Below are positions 26,370 to 34,123 of a stretch of 64,000 bases of DNA, piece after piece. Under the pieces are notes generated by a model. It did no database searches and was not told the DNA's origin. It was given only the letters and a program-made list of their open reading frames with translations. The translations under genes were made by a program, and so were the position numbers. This DNA comes from Brevibacterium oceani. Its GTDB lineage: Bacteria; Actinomycetota; Actinomycetes; Actinomycetales; Brevibacteriaceae. The DNA is taken from contig NZ_JABKDE010000004.1 of assembly GCF_013623835.1 (NCBI RefSeq), forward strand, positions 372,001-436,000, in the 5' to 3' direction. Within the stretch, counting starts at the first letter, position 1, and the number at the start of each line of letters is the position of its first letter.

Positions 26370-26711
26370 ATGACTGACTCTGTCAACACCGGGGTTGACT
26401 TCCTCGCCGAGGAGGAGAGCCCTGAGTTCAAAGCTCTCAAACGCAAGAGGTTCTCGGTGGTGATACCGCTGTCCATCGCCTTCCTCGTCTGGTACTTCCT
26501 CTACGTCATCCTCAGCACGTATGCCCACGACTTCATGTCCACTAAGGTCGTTGGGGAGATCAACATCGGGCTCGTCTTCGGACTGCTGCAGTTCGTCACG
26601 ACGTTCGCGATCACGATGTTCTACGTCTCGTTCGCCAATAGGAAGCTCGACCCGCCGGCGGAAGCGATCCGTGAGCGTCTGCAGGCCGAATCGGAGGGAC
26701 GTCCCTCATGA
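26370..26711 (+). CDS. DUF485 membrane protein, MctB-like partner of the transporter
   Basis: The 113-residue protein has two membrane segments (about residues 32-52 and 66-88) and the DUF485 pattern KRKRFSVVIPLSIAFLVWYF. DUF485 genes precede actP/mctC-type sodium:solute symporter genes across bacteria, and the products are thought to assist the permease. An AAAGGAG site precedes the ATG, and the stop overlaps the actP start (ATGA). The two genes are therefore co-transcribed and translationally coupled. Confidence 0.88.
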   Translation: MTDSVNTGVDFLAEEESPEFKALKRKRFSVVIPLSIAFLVWYFLYVILSTYAHDFMSTKVVGEINIGLVFGLLQFVTTFAITMFYVSFANRKLDPPAEAIRERLQAESEGRPS

Positions 26712-28360
26712 GCGCACCGGCAATCAGTGACATCGTCGCCTCGGGAGTGGACTTCCTCAGCGCTGCCACGACCGAGGTCGAGAACAACCCCGTCCTCAAC
26801 ATCACGATCTTCGCCGCCTTCGTGGCGGTGACGATGTTCATCGTCCTGCGGGCCAGCCGCAACAACAAGTCCGCATCCGACTACTACGCCGGCGGAAGGT
26901 CCTTCACCGGACCGCAGAACGGCTTCGCGATCTCCGGAGACTACCTCTCGGCGGCATCGTTCCTCGGCATCTGCGGTGCGATCGCCGTCAACGGCTACGA
27001 CGGTTTCCTCTATTCGATCGGCTTCCTCGTCGCATGGCTCGTCGCCCTGCTCATCGTCGCCGAACTCATGCGCAACACGGGCAAGTTCACGATGGCCGAT
27101 GTGCTCTCGTTCCGCCTCAAGCAGCGCCCCGTGCGAATGGCCGCGGCGCTGTCGACCTTGGCGGTCTGTTTCTTCTACCTGCTTGCGCAGATGGCCGGAG
27201 CCGGCGGCCTCGTGTCCCTGCTCATGGGCATCGACGGCAAGGTCGGCCAGTCGCTCGTCATCGCCGTCGTCGGCGCGCTGATGATCATCTACGTCCTCGT
27301 CGGTGGGATGAAGGGCACCACCTGGGTGCAGATCGTCAAGGCGATCCTGCTCATCGCAGGCGCCTTTGCGATGACCATCTGGGTGCTCGCGCTCAACGGC
27401 TTCAATCTCTCGACTCTGCTGGCGTCCGCGGTCGACAACGCAGCCGAAGGAGTCGGCGAGGGAGTCCTCAATCCCGGCCTGCAGTACGGGGAGAACCCGC
27501 TCGACTTCATCTCCCTGGCATTGGCGCTCGTTCTGGGCACCGCGGGACTGCCGCACGTGCTCATGCGCTTCTACACGGTGCCCACGGCCAAGGAGGCGCG
27601 CCGGTCCGTGGTGTGGGCGATCTGGCTCATCGGTGCGTTCTACCTCTTCACTCTCGTGCTCGGCTACGGCGCGGCGGCCCTCGTGGGAGCCGATGAGATC
27701 GCTGCGGCACCGGGGGGAGTGAACTCGGCGGCACCGCTGCTGGCGCTCCGCCTCGGCGGGCCGATCCTCATGGGCTTCATCTCCGCGGTCGCCTTCGCGA
27801 CGATCCTCGCGGTCGTCGCAGGGCTGGCGATCACTGCCGCGGCCTCGTTCGCCCACGACATCTACGCGAACGTCATCAAGAAAGGCAAGGTCGAAGACTC
27901 CGAGGCGGAGGTCAAGATCGCCCGCCGGACGGTCATCGTCATCGGTGCCGTGGCGATCATCGGCGGCATCGGCGTGCAGGGGCAGAACATCGCGTTCCTC
28001 GTCGCCCTGGCCTTCGCGGTGGCGGCGAGTGCGAACCTGCCGACGATCGTCTACTCGCTGTTCTGGAAGCGCTTCACCACCCGCGGTGCTGTGTGGTCGA
28101 TCTACGGCGGGCTGATCTCGGCGATGGTGCTCATCGCGTTCTCGCCGGTCGTCTCCGGCTCCGAGACCGCGATGATCCCGGGTGCCGACTTCGCGATCTT
28201 CCCCCTGTCGAACCCGGGAATCATCTCGATCCCGCTCGGCTTCGTCCTCGGGTGGATCGCCTCGATCACCGACCGGACGGTGGAGAGCCCCGAGCTCGCC
28301 GCCGAGATGGACGTCCGCGCCCACACCGGGTTCGGCGCCGAGGAGGCCGTCGAGCACTGA
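26708..28360 (+). CDS. actP: Monocarboxylate (acetate/propionate/pyruvate) symporter, ActP/MctC-like
   Basis: The 550-residue sodium:solute symporter has about 13 membrane segments. It carries the family blocks SASDYYAGGRSFTGPQNGFA (about 56-75), ISGDYLSAASFLGICGAIA and the GTAGLPHVLMRFYTVPTAKE signature. Members with this signature import acetate, propionate and pyruvate with cations. Location behind a DUF485 gene and divergent from a RamA-like activator matches C. glutamicum mctBC. Imported propionate could feed the prpDBC operon about 12 kb upstream. A hairpin at 28471-28500 follows. Confidence 0.92.
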   Translation: MSAPAISDIVASGVDFLSAATTEVENNPVLNITIFAAFVAVTMFIVLRASRNNKSASDYYAGGRSFTGPQNGFAISGDYLSAASFLGICGAIAVNGYDGFLYSIGFLVAWLVALLIVAELMRNTGKFTMADVLSFRLKQRPVRMAAALSTLAVCFFYLLAQMAGAGGLVSLLMGIDGKVGQSLVIAVVGALMIIYVLVGGMKGTTWVQIVKAILLIAGAFAMTIWVLALNGFNLSTLLASAVDNAAEGVGEGVLNPGLQYGENPLDFISLALALVLGTAGLPHVLMRFYTVPTAKEARRSVVWAIWLIGAFYLFTLVLGYGAAALVGADEIAAAPGGVNSAAPLLALRLGGPILMGFISAVAFATILAVVAGLAITAAASFAHDIYANVIKKGKVEDSEAEVKIARRTVIVIGAVAIIGGIGVQGQNIAFLVALAFAVAASANLPTIVYSLFWKRFTTRGAVWSIYGGLISAMVLIAFSPVVSGSETAMIPGADFAIFPLSNPGIISIPLGFVLGWIASITDRTVESPELAAEMDVRAHTGFGAEEAVEH

Positions 28361-28470
28361 TTCGTCCGTGACCCGACCGTGTGGTAAGCCTGGCGGGGAT
28401 CGAGTTCTCACTACGCTGGGTCTTGGTCTCCGCCGGGACGGGCTCGTCGGCACGGATTCGTCGGCATCGT

Positions 28471-28500
28471 ACGAGGGGGCGGCTTCGGCCGCTCCCTCGT
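28471..28500 (+). terminator. Terminator hairpin with UUCG tetraloop after actP
   Basis: Two 13-nt arms (28471-28483 and 28488-28500) pair at 12 of 13 positions around the extra-stable loop TTCG. The hairpin lies 110 nt past the actP stop and marks the left boundary of the repeat-flanked segment. Confidence 0.7.
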
Positions 28501-28533
28501 GGTGTGCAGGGGACTCTCCAGCGCGAAATCAGC

Positions 28534-28600
28534 GCTTGAACCAATGACTGTCTATCGAACGTGCACGCGGCCTGAATGTATGCACTACGCCTGCACTTCG
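28534..28600 (+). repeat. Direct repeat copy 1, left of the AbiEi/DUF559-like gene
   Basis: This 67-bp segment matches 30030-30090 in the same orientation. Shared blocks include GCTTGA, CTGTCTA, TCGAA, GTGCACGCG, the 20-nt TGAATGTATGCACTACGCC(x) core and GCACTT. The core of about 52 bp is near 46 identities by eye. It lacks most of the perfect internal palindrome seen in copy 2. It may mark an insertion boundary or a duplicated regulatory segment. Confidence 0.7.
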
Positions 28601-28842
28601 ACCGTACAGTTGTGGACGAATCAACGAGGCTGCCTGCAATGCCATCTCCGGTCGACGTACCGTTTTCGTCGACGCGGATGCCGAGGAGTCAGCGCAGGGC
28701 CGGTTTCCTTAGGGAGATGGTGACTCGCTCTGTGCTTCAGTCGGTCGCCGAACGTTGTGGACGGTCGGCCGACTCGAGCGTCCGAGCCCTGTGGATCCGA
28801 CACGAGTATCCACAGGTAGGCGGCCTGTCCTTGTGCCGATGA
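28576..28842 (+). other. Doubtful small frame and otherwise gene-free stretch between actP and the AbiEi-like gene
   Basis: The 506 bp from 28361 to 28866 hold the actP terminator, repeat copy 1 and this 88-codon frame. It begins MYALRLHFDRTVVDESTRL. A frame starting at the same place in repeat copy 2 (30068) begins MYALRQHFQWTLAADERLE, so the similarity continues past the DNA repeat at protein level. No ribosome binding site or family is recognised. These may be two decayed copies of a small gene, or chance open frames inside a repeat. Confidence 0.2.
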
Positions 28843-28866
28843 CGGCGACAAGGAGAGATTTGCCGC

Positions 28867-29970
28867 ATGTACAACGTCGTCCGTACCTGCGAACTCAACG
28901 CCCACGGAGTGCTGAGCCGAACCATCAAGGATGCGATCGGCTGCTGCCTGCTGAGGCTCACCAGCGGGATGTATTCGATCATCAGGCGGTGTTCTCACCC
29001 ACGCCACGCGGCGATAGCCGCCTTCATCACGGACGAATCGTGGCTTGCTCAGGTGATCGAGCAGACCGACGAACACACGGGCAGAGAGCAATTCACGCTT
29101 CTCGACACCATTGAGAAGCTGCGTGCATCGTCGTATCCCTACTATCGCGTCGACGACGTCGTCTGGTCGGCCTCCGCCGCATATATTCACGAGCTTCCGC
29201 TCTATCGGCCCCCGCGAGGCAAGGTGCACATCGCGCATCCAAGCGTGCGAGGCACCAGCAGCGACATCAAGAGATCGCAGATTTCGATCCCAGGCGAAGA
29301 CGTCGTGCGCATCGGCAAGATGACCCTGACGACGCCGATACGTACGGCCTTCGACCTCATCGGCCAGCTCGGTGAAGCGGAAGGATTCGCCGCCCTCGAA
29401 TCGTGTCTGAGGACATCAGTGTTCGGCTCAGTTGCCGCAGCAGATGAGGCGGCTCGCTTCGGATACCCACCCGACACGATGATGATGGCCGAACAGCGAA
29501 TCGCGGAAGAGTTCGTGCCAGTGCTCAATCGCCTAGCCAAGGGGAGGCGTCGTGCTGAACGACTCCTATCGGCGGTCGGTGCTCTGTCCGAGAGCTATGC
29601 GGAGAGCCGATTCGTCTACACCCTCAAGCAGCTGAAGTTGAACGGGTTCAGACAGCAGGTGAGTATCTCGGACGGAAACAGGGTCATTGCTCGGGTCGAC
29701 TTCGCACATGAGGAGTCGAAGACGATTGTCTTCATCGACGGAGTCACGAAATATGCGGACGACGGATTCCGACTCATGCAGAAGGAAGCCAAGCAATACA
29801 ATCGTCTTCTCGATTTGGGGTATCGCATAGTCCGTTTGAACTTCAGCGAGGTGACAAATCTGGAAGAGACGTTGACCAAGCTCTTTCGTCAGGCGCCTCA
29901 ACTGCGGGCATATGTGTCGCGCAGACGTACGAAATCCTCGAAAACAGCGACTCCAGTGGGCCACGGATGA
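28867..29970 (+). CDS. AbiEi-like/DUF559 endonuclease-like protein
   Basis: The 367-residue protein resembles actinobacterial proteins that join an AbiEi-type antitoxin-like N-terminal region (about 25-190, with KVHIAHPSVRGTSSDIKRS and the TPIRTAFDLIGQLG block) to a Vsr/DUF559-like nuclease fold (about 255-345). The C-terminal pattern RVDFAHEESKTIVFIDGVTKY followed by LLDLGYRIVRLNFSEV matches the DUF559 layout. However, the expected acidic residue before the IDG turn (usually VEVDG) is replaced in VFIDG, so catalysis is uncertain. No toxin gene (AbiEii) is adjacent. Codon use is less GC-rich than in the neighbours, and the gene is flanked by direct repeats, which suggests an acquired island. 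GGAGA lies upstream of the ATG, but later starts are possible. Confidence 0.65.
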   Translation: MYNVVRTCELNAHGVLSRTIKDAIGCCLLRLTSGMYSIIRRCSHPRHAAIAAFITDESWLAQVIEQTDEHTGREQFTLLDTIEKLRASSYPYYRVDDVVWSASAAYIHELPLYRPPRGKVHIAHPSVRGTSSDIKRSQISIPGEDVVRIGKMTLTTPIRTAFDLIGQLGEAEGFAALESCLRTSVFGSVAAADEAARFGYPPDTMMMAEQRIAEEFVPVLNRLAKGRRRAERLLSAVGALSESYAESRFVYTLKQLKLNGFRQQVSISDGNRVIARVDFAHEESKTIVFIDGVTKYADDGFRLMQKEAKQYNRLLDLGYRIVRLNFSEVTNLEETLTKLFRQAPQLRAYVSRRRTKSSKTATPVGHG

Positions 29971-30029
29971 CCAGGTAGTGGCCAGCCCGCGGTGGTCGGG
30001 TGACCGATCGAGTCGCCACAGACGCCCAT

Positions 30030-30090
30030 GCTTGAGCAACTGTCTAGTCGAAGTGCACGCGTAGTGAATGTATGCACTACGCCAGCACTT
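30030..30090 (+). repeat. Direct repeat copy 2 with internal palindrome, right of the AbiEi/DUF559-like gene
   Basis: This is the second copy of the 28534-28600 repeat. It contains a strong inverted repeat: AGTGC-AC-GCGTAGTG (30052-30066), an 8-nt loop, then CACTACGC-CA-GCACT (30075-30089), with 13 of 15 pairs. The rest of the 29971-30332 gap carries no recognised gene. A TAGACT at 30253-30258 could be a -10 box for the tRNA. Confidence 0.65.
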
Positions 30091-30332
30091 TCAATGGACA
30101 CTCGCTGCCGATGAGCGCCTTGAGGCAGAAATCAGACCCCTCGTGGCGAACGGGGCTGGGCAGAGCGTGCGGCTTCGGACGGGTCGGCGGCCCGAGGCCT
30201 CATCGCAATACCTCCGGGAAGTTCGGACGGATGCGAAACCGCAGCAAGGCTGTAGACTGGTCCGAGTCGCTGCACACGGCGGGAACGCGCCGGGTTTCAC
30301 CTGGGCGTTTGCCGACTGGATAGTGGCGACAT

Positions 30333-30403
30333 GCGGGCGTAGCTTAATGGTAAAGCTTCGGCTTCCCAAGCCGATGACGCGGGTTCGATTCCCGTCGCCC
30401 GCT
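30333..30403 (+). tRNA. tRNA-Gly, anticodon CCC
   Basis: The 71-nt sequence folds as a cloverleaf. Acceptor arms are GCGGGCG (30333-30339) and CGCCCGC (30396-30402) with discriminator T. The D arm lies around TAGCTTAATGGTAAAGCTT. The anticodon stem TCGGC/GCCGA encloses the loop TTCCCAA, giving CCC. The T arm is GCGGG/CCCGT-like around TTCGATT. CCA is not encoded. Confidence 0.95.
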
Positions 30404-30471
30404 CTCTTTGTGCCCGAATCCGCTCTGCCCGAACCGGCCCCGCCGAGCCCCGCACGAGCAGTCGCCCAACC

Positions 30472-31134
30472 TTACGGGCGGCCGGCGAAGCGTCCCAGCA
30501 GTTCGACGTGGCCGGCGACTATGAGGAGGTCCTGCTTGCCGACCCGCGTCGTGGGGTCGGCGTAGGTGAAGTCGCGGCCGGGACTCTTGATGCCCACGAT
30601 CGTCACACCGTACTTGTCGCGGACGCCGGACTCGCTGAGAGTGAAGCCCTGGATCTCCCGCGGCGGGCGCATCTTGACCACAGCAAAATGCCCCTCGTCG
30701 AACTCGATGTACTCCATCATCCGCGAGCTGACCAGGTGAGCCACGCGCCGACCCGCATCCGATTCGGGGTAGAGGACGTGGTGGGCGCCGATGCGGTGGA
30801 GGATCTTGCCATGCGCGGGCGAGATCGCCTTCGCCCACACCTGCCCGACACCGAGGTCAACGAGATTGGCCGTGGTGAGCACACTGTCCTCGATCGAGGT
30901 GCCGATCCCGACCACCGCGGTCGAGAAGTCTCCGGCTCCGACCTGCCGCAGCGCGTCGATGTTCGTCGAATCCGCCTCGACGACGTGGGTGAGCTTGCCG
31001 CTCCAGTCCTTGACGAGCTCCGGATTGTGCTCGATCGCCATCACCTCGCGGCCCAGTTTGGCCAGCGTGGCCGCCGTCGAGGATCCGAAGCGTCCGAGAC
31101 CGACGACCAGGATGGAGGTGTGTTCGTTAGCCAA
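30472..31134 (-). CDS. ktrA: Potassium uptake regulatory subunit (KtrA/TrkA family)
   Basis: This cytoplasmic gating subunit binds NAD(H) or ATP/ADP and c-di-AMP-type ligands and opens the KtrB channel. The 220-residue protein has an RCK-N Rossmann domain beginning ILVVGLGRFGSSTAATLAKLG, an acidic ligand residue in VMAIEHN, and a C-terminal RCK-C domain (about 140-215) with GFTLSESGVRDKYGV. The start is TTG at 31134, behind GAGGAAAGG and overlapping the ktrB stop by 8 bp. Longer in-frame extensions run inside ktrB. The length matches KtrA and not the doubled TrkA. Confidence 0.92.
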   Translation of the reverse strand: MANEHTSILVVGLGRFGSSTAATLAKLGREVMAIEHNPELVKDWSGKLTHVVEADSTNIDALRQVGAGDFSTAVVGIGTSIEDSVLTTANLVDLGVGQVWAKAISPAHGKILHRIGAHHVLYPESDAGRRVAHLVSSRMMEYIEFDEGHFAVVKMRPPREIQGFTLSESGVRDKYGVTIVGIKSPGRDFTYADPTTRVGKQDLLIVAGHVELLGRFAGRP

Positions 31135-32545
31135 CGACGGGCCTTTCCTCGGGATAGCGGTACAGGCGGGCGGAGTCCTGCATGGACAGCGCCGCCGCAA
31201 GTGTAATCGTACCGAGTCGGCCGATGAGCATGATCACCGACAGCACGTACAGCCCCGAATTCGGCGCGGCCGCCGACACCCCGGAACTCAGACCGACCGT
31301 GCCGAAGGCCGAGATCACCTCGAACAGCACCCGATCGAGCGGCTCCGCACTGATCTGGAGCATCGCGAGTGTGCCGACGAAGACGATGAGGGCACCGGTG
31401 AGCAGGATCGAGATCGAGAGCTTGATCGTCGAGGCAGTCAGCCGCCGACCGAACACATGCACGTCCTGCAGGCCCCTGGCCTCGGCGAAGGCCGCCAGGA
31501 CGAGCACCGCCACCGTGGTGACCTTGATGCCTCCGGCCGTCGACGACGACCCGCCGCCGATGAACATCATCAGGTCCATGAGCAGGTGTGAGGCCTGGCT
31601 CATGTCCGCGATCTCCATCGTCGAGAATCCGCCCGACCGCGGCATCACGGCCATGAATAGGACCTCGACGAACGTGTGACCGGCGTTCTTGTCGCCGAGG
31701 GTCGCCGGATTCGCCGACTCGAAGAGCGCCAACAGCAGCAGCCCGATCGCGAGCACCGTCGTCGTGGTCGTCAGGGTCAGCTTCGTGTGCAGATCCCATT
31801 TCGACGGCCGATTCCAGAACATCGCGATCATGAGCACGACCGGGAAGCCCAGCGCACCGACGAAGACTCCCAACATCAGCAGGGACAGGATCCAGGGATC
31901 CGAGGCGAAGTACGCCCCGCCGCCGGGATGGATGGTGAAGCCGGCGTTGTTGAACGCCGAAATCGAGTAGAAGACCGAATACCAGGTGGCATCGCCGAGC
32001 GATTCCCCCCGGATGAGGAAGCGCGGGAACATCAGCAGCGCGAGGATCGCCTCGGCGGTGACGATGGTGATGACGACCGTCTTGAGGAGGGTGCCGACCT
32101 GACCCAGATTGAGCGCCGAGGTGGCCTGCTGGGCGATGAGGCGCTGCCGGACTCCCAGCCGGCGTGAGACCGCCATCCCCAGCACCGAGGCGAGGGTGAG
32201 GATCCCGAGTCCGCCGACTTGGATGCCGGCGGTGATGACGGAGATTCCGAAGTCCGACCAGTACTCCTCAGTGACCACCGGTGTCAGACCCGTGACGCAG
32301 ACGGCCGAAACGGCGACGAACACGGAGTTCGCGATGTGCGTGGCCAGGTCCACCGAACCCGGATGACGCATGCTCGCCGGCAGCATCAGCAGGATCGCGA
32401 AGCACGCGACGACCCCGACGAACGAACCGATCGCCAACCGGGCGGGGGAGGCGACGGCGAGGTCGTCGACGAAGTCGCGAACCCACCTGCCGGGTCGCAG
32501 CAGCCGGTCGAGGCGCTGTGTGGAATTCTTGGGCACAAGCACCAT
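31127..32545 (-). CDS. ktrB: Potassium channel/transporter subunit (KtrB/TrkH family)
   Basis: This is the membrane subunit for potassium uptake. The 472-residue protein carries four pore-loop repeats of the superfamily, recognisable at FVAVSAVCVTGLTPV, FYSISAFNNAGFTIHPGGGA, FMAVMPRSGGFSTMEIADM and FEVISAFGTVGLSSGV, where the central glycines form the selectivity filter. The ATG at 32545 is chosen over 32632 because it fits the family N-terminus and avoids overlap with acuC. It is the first gene of the ktrB-ktrA unit. Confidence 0.92.
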   Translation of the reverse strand: MVLVPKNSTQRLDRLLRPGRWVRDFVDDLAVASPARLAIGSFVGVVACFAILLMLPASMRHPGSVDLATHIANSVFVAVSAVCVTGLTPVVTEEYWSDFGISVITAGIQVGGLGILTLASVLGMAVSRRLGVRQRLIAQQATSALNLGQVGTLLKTVVITIVTAEAILALLMFPRFLIRGESLGDATWYSVFYSISAFNNAGFTIHPGGGAYFASDPWILSLLMLGVFVGALGFPVVLMIAMFWNRPSKWDLHTKLTLTTTTTVLAIGLLLLALFESANPATLGDKNAGHTFVEVLFMAVMPRSGGFSTMEIADMSQASHLLMDLMMFIGGGSSSTAGGIKVTTVAVLVLAAFAEARGLQDVHVFGRRLTASTIKLSISILLTGALIVFVGTLAMLQISAEPLDRVLFEVISAFGTVGLSSGVSAAAPNSGLYVLSVIMLIGRLGTITLAAALSMQDSARLYRYPEERPVVG

Positions 32546-32591
32546 GGTAGATCCGCCCGCCCCGGAATCGGTGCAAGTGAGGTGCGCCATA

Positions 32592-32597
32592 TAGCAT
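32592..32597 (+). promoter_or_regulatory. Putative -10 box of a leaderless acuC transcript
   Basis: TAGCAT ends 7 nt before the ATG at 32605, with a TCGGTG about 18 nt upstream. The in-frame ATG at 32596 lies inside this box, which favours 32605 as the start. Confidence 0.4.
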
Positions 32598-32604
32598 GGT
32601 GCCC

Positions 32605-33801
32605 ATGGCCGAAAATGATGTGTATGTCGCATGGGACGACGCGGTGACCGGTTACAACTTCGGCCCCAGCCACCCCATGCACCCGCTCAGGCTCGACCTC
32701 ACGGCGAAGCTCGCCATGGACTTCGACCTCTTCGACGCCGATAATGTCCACGTGCACCCGATCGGCGAGATCGGCGAAGCCAAGCTCGCCCGGCTCCACG
32801 ACCCCGACTACATCGCCGCCGTCCGGCAGGCAGGGACCGCAGAGGGCCTGAACGAGCAGGATGCGCACAGGTACGGGATCGGCACCGAGGATGTGCCCGG
32901 GTTCGAGAATATGCACACCGCCTCGGCGCTGCTGTTCCAAGGCAGCATCGAGGCGGCGAATGCGATCATCTCCGGCGGCTACAGGCGCGCTGTGAACTTC
33001 TGCGGCGGAATGCACCATGCGATGCCGGACCGAGCCAGCGGCTTCTGCGTGTACAACGACGCAGCGGGGGCGATCACCGAATTCCTCGACTCCGGCATGG
33101 AGCGCATCGTCTATCTCGACCTCGACGCCCACCACGGCGACGGAGTGGAGAAGTTCTTCTGGGACGACCCGCGGGTGCTCACGATCTCGATCCACGAATC
33201 GGGGAAGTACCTCTTCCCCGGCACCGGGTTCCCCGCCGAGATCGGGGGACTGAAGGCGGCCGCCTCGGCGATGAATGTCGCCCTGCCTCCGCGCACCGGC
33301 GACGCGGACTGGCTGCGGGCCTTCGACGCCACGGTCCCGCCGGTCGTCGCGGCCTTCGAACCGCAGGTCATCGTCTCCCAGCACGGCTGCGACGGCCACC
33401 GCGAGGACCCGCTCACGCACATGCGACTGAGCGTGGACGCGATGCGCATCGCCGCCGAGCGGGTCCGCCGTCTGGCCGAGGACCATGCCGACGGGAAGTG
33501 GCTGTCCGTCGGAGGCGGCGGCTACGCGATCATCGATGTCGTGCCGCGGGCCTGGACGAACCTGCTGGCCATCTCCGCGGGCCGCGACATCGACCCGGCA
33601 ACGAGGATCCCCGGCCGGTGGGCCGACTACGCGCAGACGAAGACCGGGCGCGAGGCGCCGCTGTCGATGACCGACGGATTCGACGGTGAGTTCGAACCGT
33701 GGTCGAAGGGATTCGACCCGGAGGCCGAGCTCGACCGGGCTGTGATGGGCACCCGGAAGAACCTCTTCCCGTTCTTCGCCCTCGACCCGTACTTCGACTG
33801 A
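32605..33801 (+). CDS. acuC: Acetoin utilization/deacetylase family protein AcuC
   Basis: AcuC is a zinc-dependent class I-like lysine deacetylase, known in Bacillus to reactivate acetylated acetyl-CoA synthetase. The 398-residue protein has the histone-deacetylase fold: the active-site His pair in CGGMHHAMPDRASGFCVYND (about 133-152), the zinc ligands in YLDLDAHHGDGVEKFFWDD, the third ligand region QHGCDGHREDPLTH and a late GGGGYA loop. It is divergent from ktrB. Together with the acetate/propionate transporter elsewhere in the window it supports a role in short-chain acyl-CoA metabolism. Confidence 0.93.
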   Translation: MAENDVYVAWDDAVTGYNFGPSHPMHPLRLDLTAKLAMDFDLFDADNVHVHPIGEIGEAKLARLHDPDYIAAVRQAGTAEGLNEQDAHRYGIGTEDVPGFENMHTASALLFQGSIEAANAIISGGYRRAVNFCGGMHHAMPDRASGFCVYNDAAGAITEFLDSGMERIVYLDLDAHHGDGVEKFFWDDPRVLTISIHESGKYLFPGTGFPAEIGGLKAAASAMNVALPPRTGDADWLRAFDATVPPVVAAFEPQVIVSQHGCDGHREDPLTHMRLSVDAMRIAAERVRRLAEDHADGKWLSVGGGGYAIIDVVPRAWTNLLAISAGRDIDPATRIPGRWADYAQTKTGREAPLSMTDGFDGEFEPWSKGFDPEAELDRAVMGTRKNLFPFFALDPYFD

Positions 33802-33854
33802 CCCGCGAGCCTGCGCGGATGACCGGTCGAACCGCTGTGGATCTCGACACAGTT

Positions 33855-33884
33855 TTGGGAAAGCAGGCGGCCAAGCGATAGAAT
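33855..33884 (+). promoter_or_regulatory. Promoter of the bS22 gene
   Basis: TTGGGA (33855-33860) and TAGAAT (33879-33884) are separated by 18 nt and lie about 70 nt before the GTG at 33953. The leader contains an AAGGGG ribosome binding site. Confidence 0.55.
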
Positions 33885-33952
33885 TGCACGGTTAGTTCAA
33901 TGGGTGGGCACGTGATGTTCACCCTCCACCGACAAGCACAAGGGGTACCCGC

Positions 33953-34051
33953 GTGGGCTCAGTCATCAAGAAGCGCCGCAAGCGTATGTCGAAGAAGAAG
34001 CACCGCAAGCAGCTTCGCAAGACACGTCACCAGCGTCGCAACAAGAAGTAA
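33953..34051 (+). CDS. Small ribosomal subunit protein bS22 (AURKAIP1/COX24-domain peptide)
   Basis: This 32-residue, extremely basic peptide begins MGSVIKKRRKRMSKKKHRKQ and ends RRNKK. It matches the mycobacterial bS22 peptide found in the small ribosomal subunit, near identical through the first 20 residues as known for that family. It starts with GTG behind AAGGGG, has its own promoter at 33855-33884, and is followed by an intrinsic terminator at 34070-34102, so it is expressed as a single short mRNA. It is easily missed by length filters. Confidence 0.92.
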   Translation: MGSVIKKRRKRMSKKKHRKQLRKTRHQRRNKK

Positions 34052-34069
34052 GACCCAACGGTCCTACGC

Positions 34070-34102
34070 CCCCGCTCGAGTGATTTCTCGGCGGGGTTTG
34101 TT
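34070..34102 (+). terminator. Intrinsic terminator after bS22
   Basis: CCCCGC + CGAG (34070-34080, one bulged T) pair with CTCG + GCGGGG (34087-34096) around a 6-nt loop, followed by TTTGTTG. This is the most classical terminator in the window. Confidence 0.85.
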
Positions 34103-34123
34103 GCACCCGATGAGGAGTGAGCC

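Noticed and set aside
26621-28453. 610-codon minus-strand frame opposite actP
   Set aside because: The composition is Arg/Asp/Glu/Gly-rich without domains, and the plus-strand actP is unmistakable.
28381-30332. Search for integrase, transposase or a toxin partner around the AbiEi/DUF559-like gene
   Set aside because: Neither strand contains a recognisable recombinase or AbiEii nucleotidyltransferase; remaining frames are short shadows.
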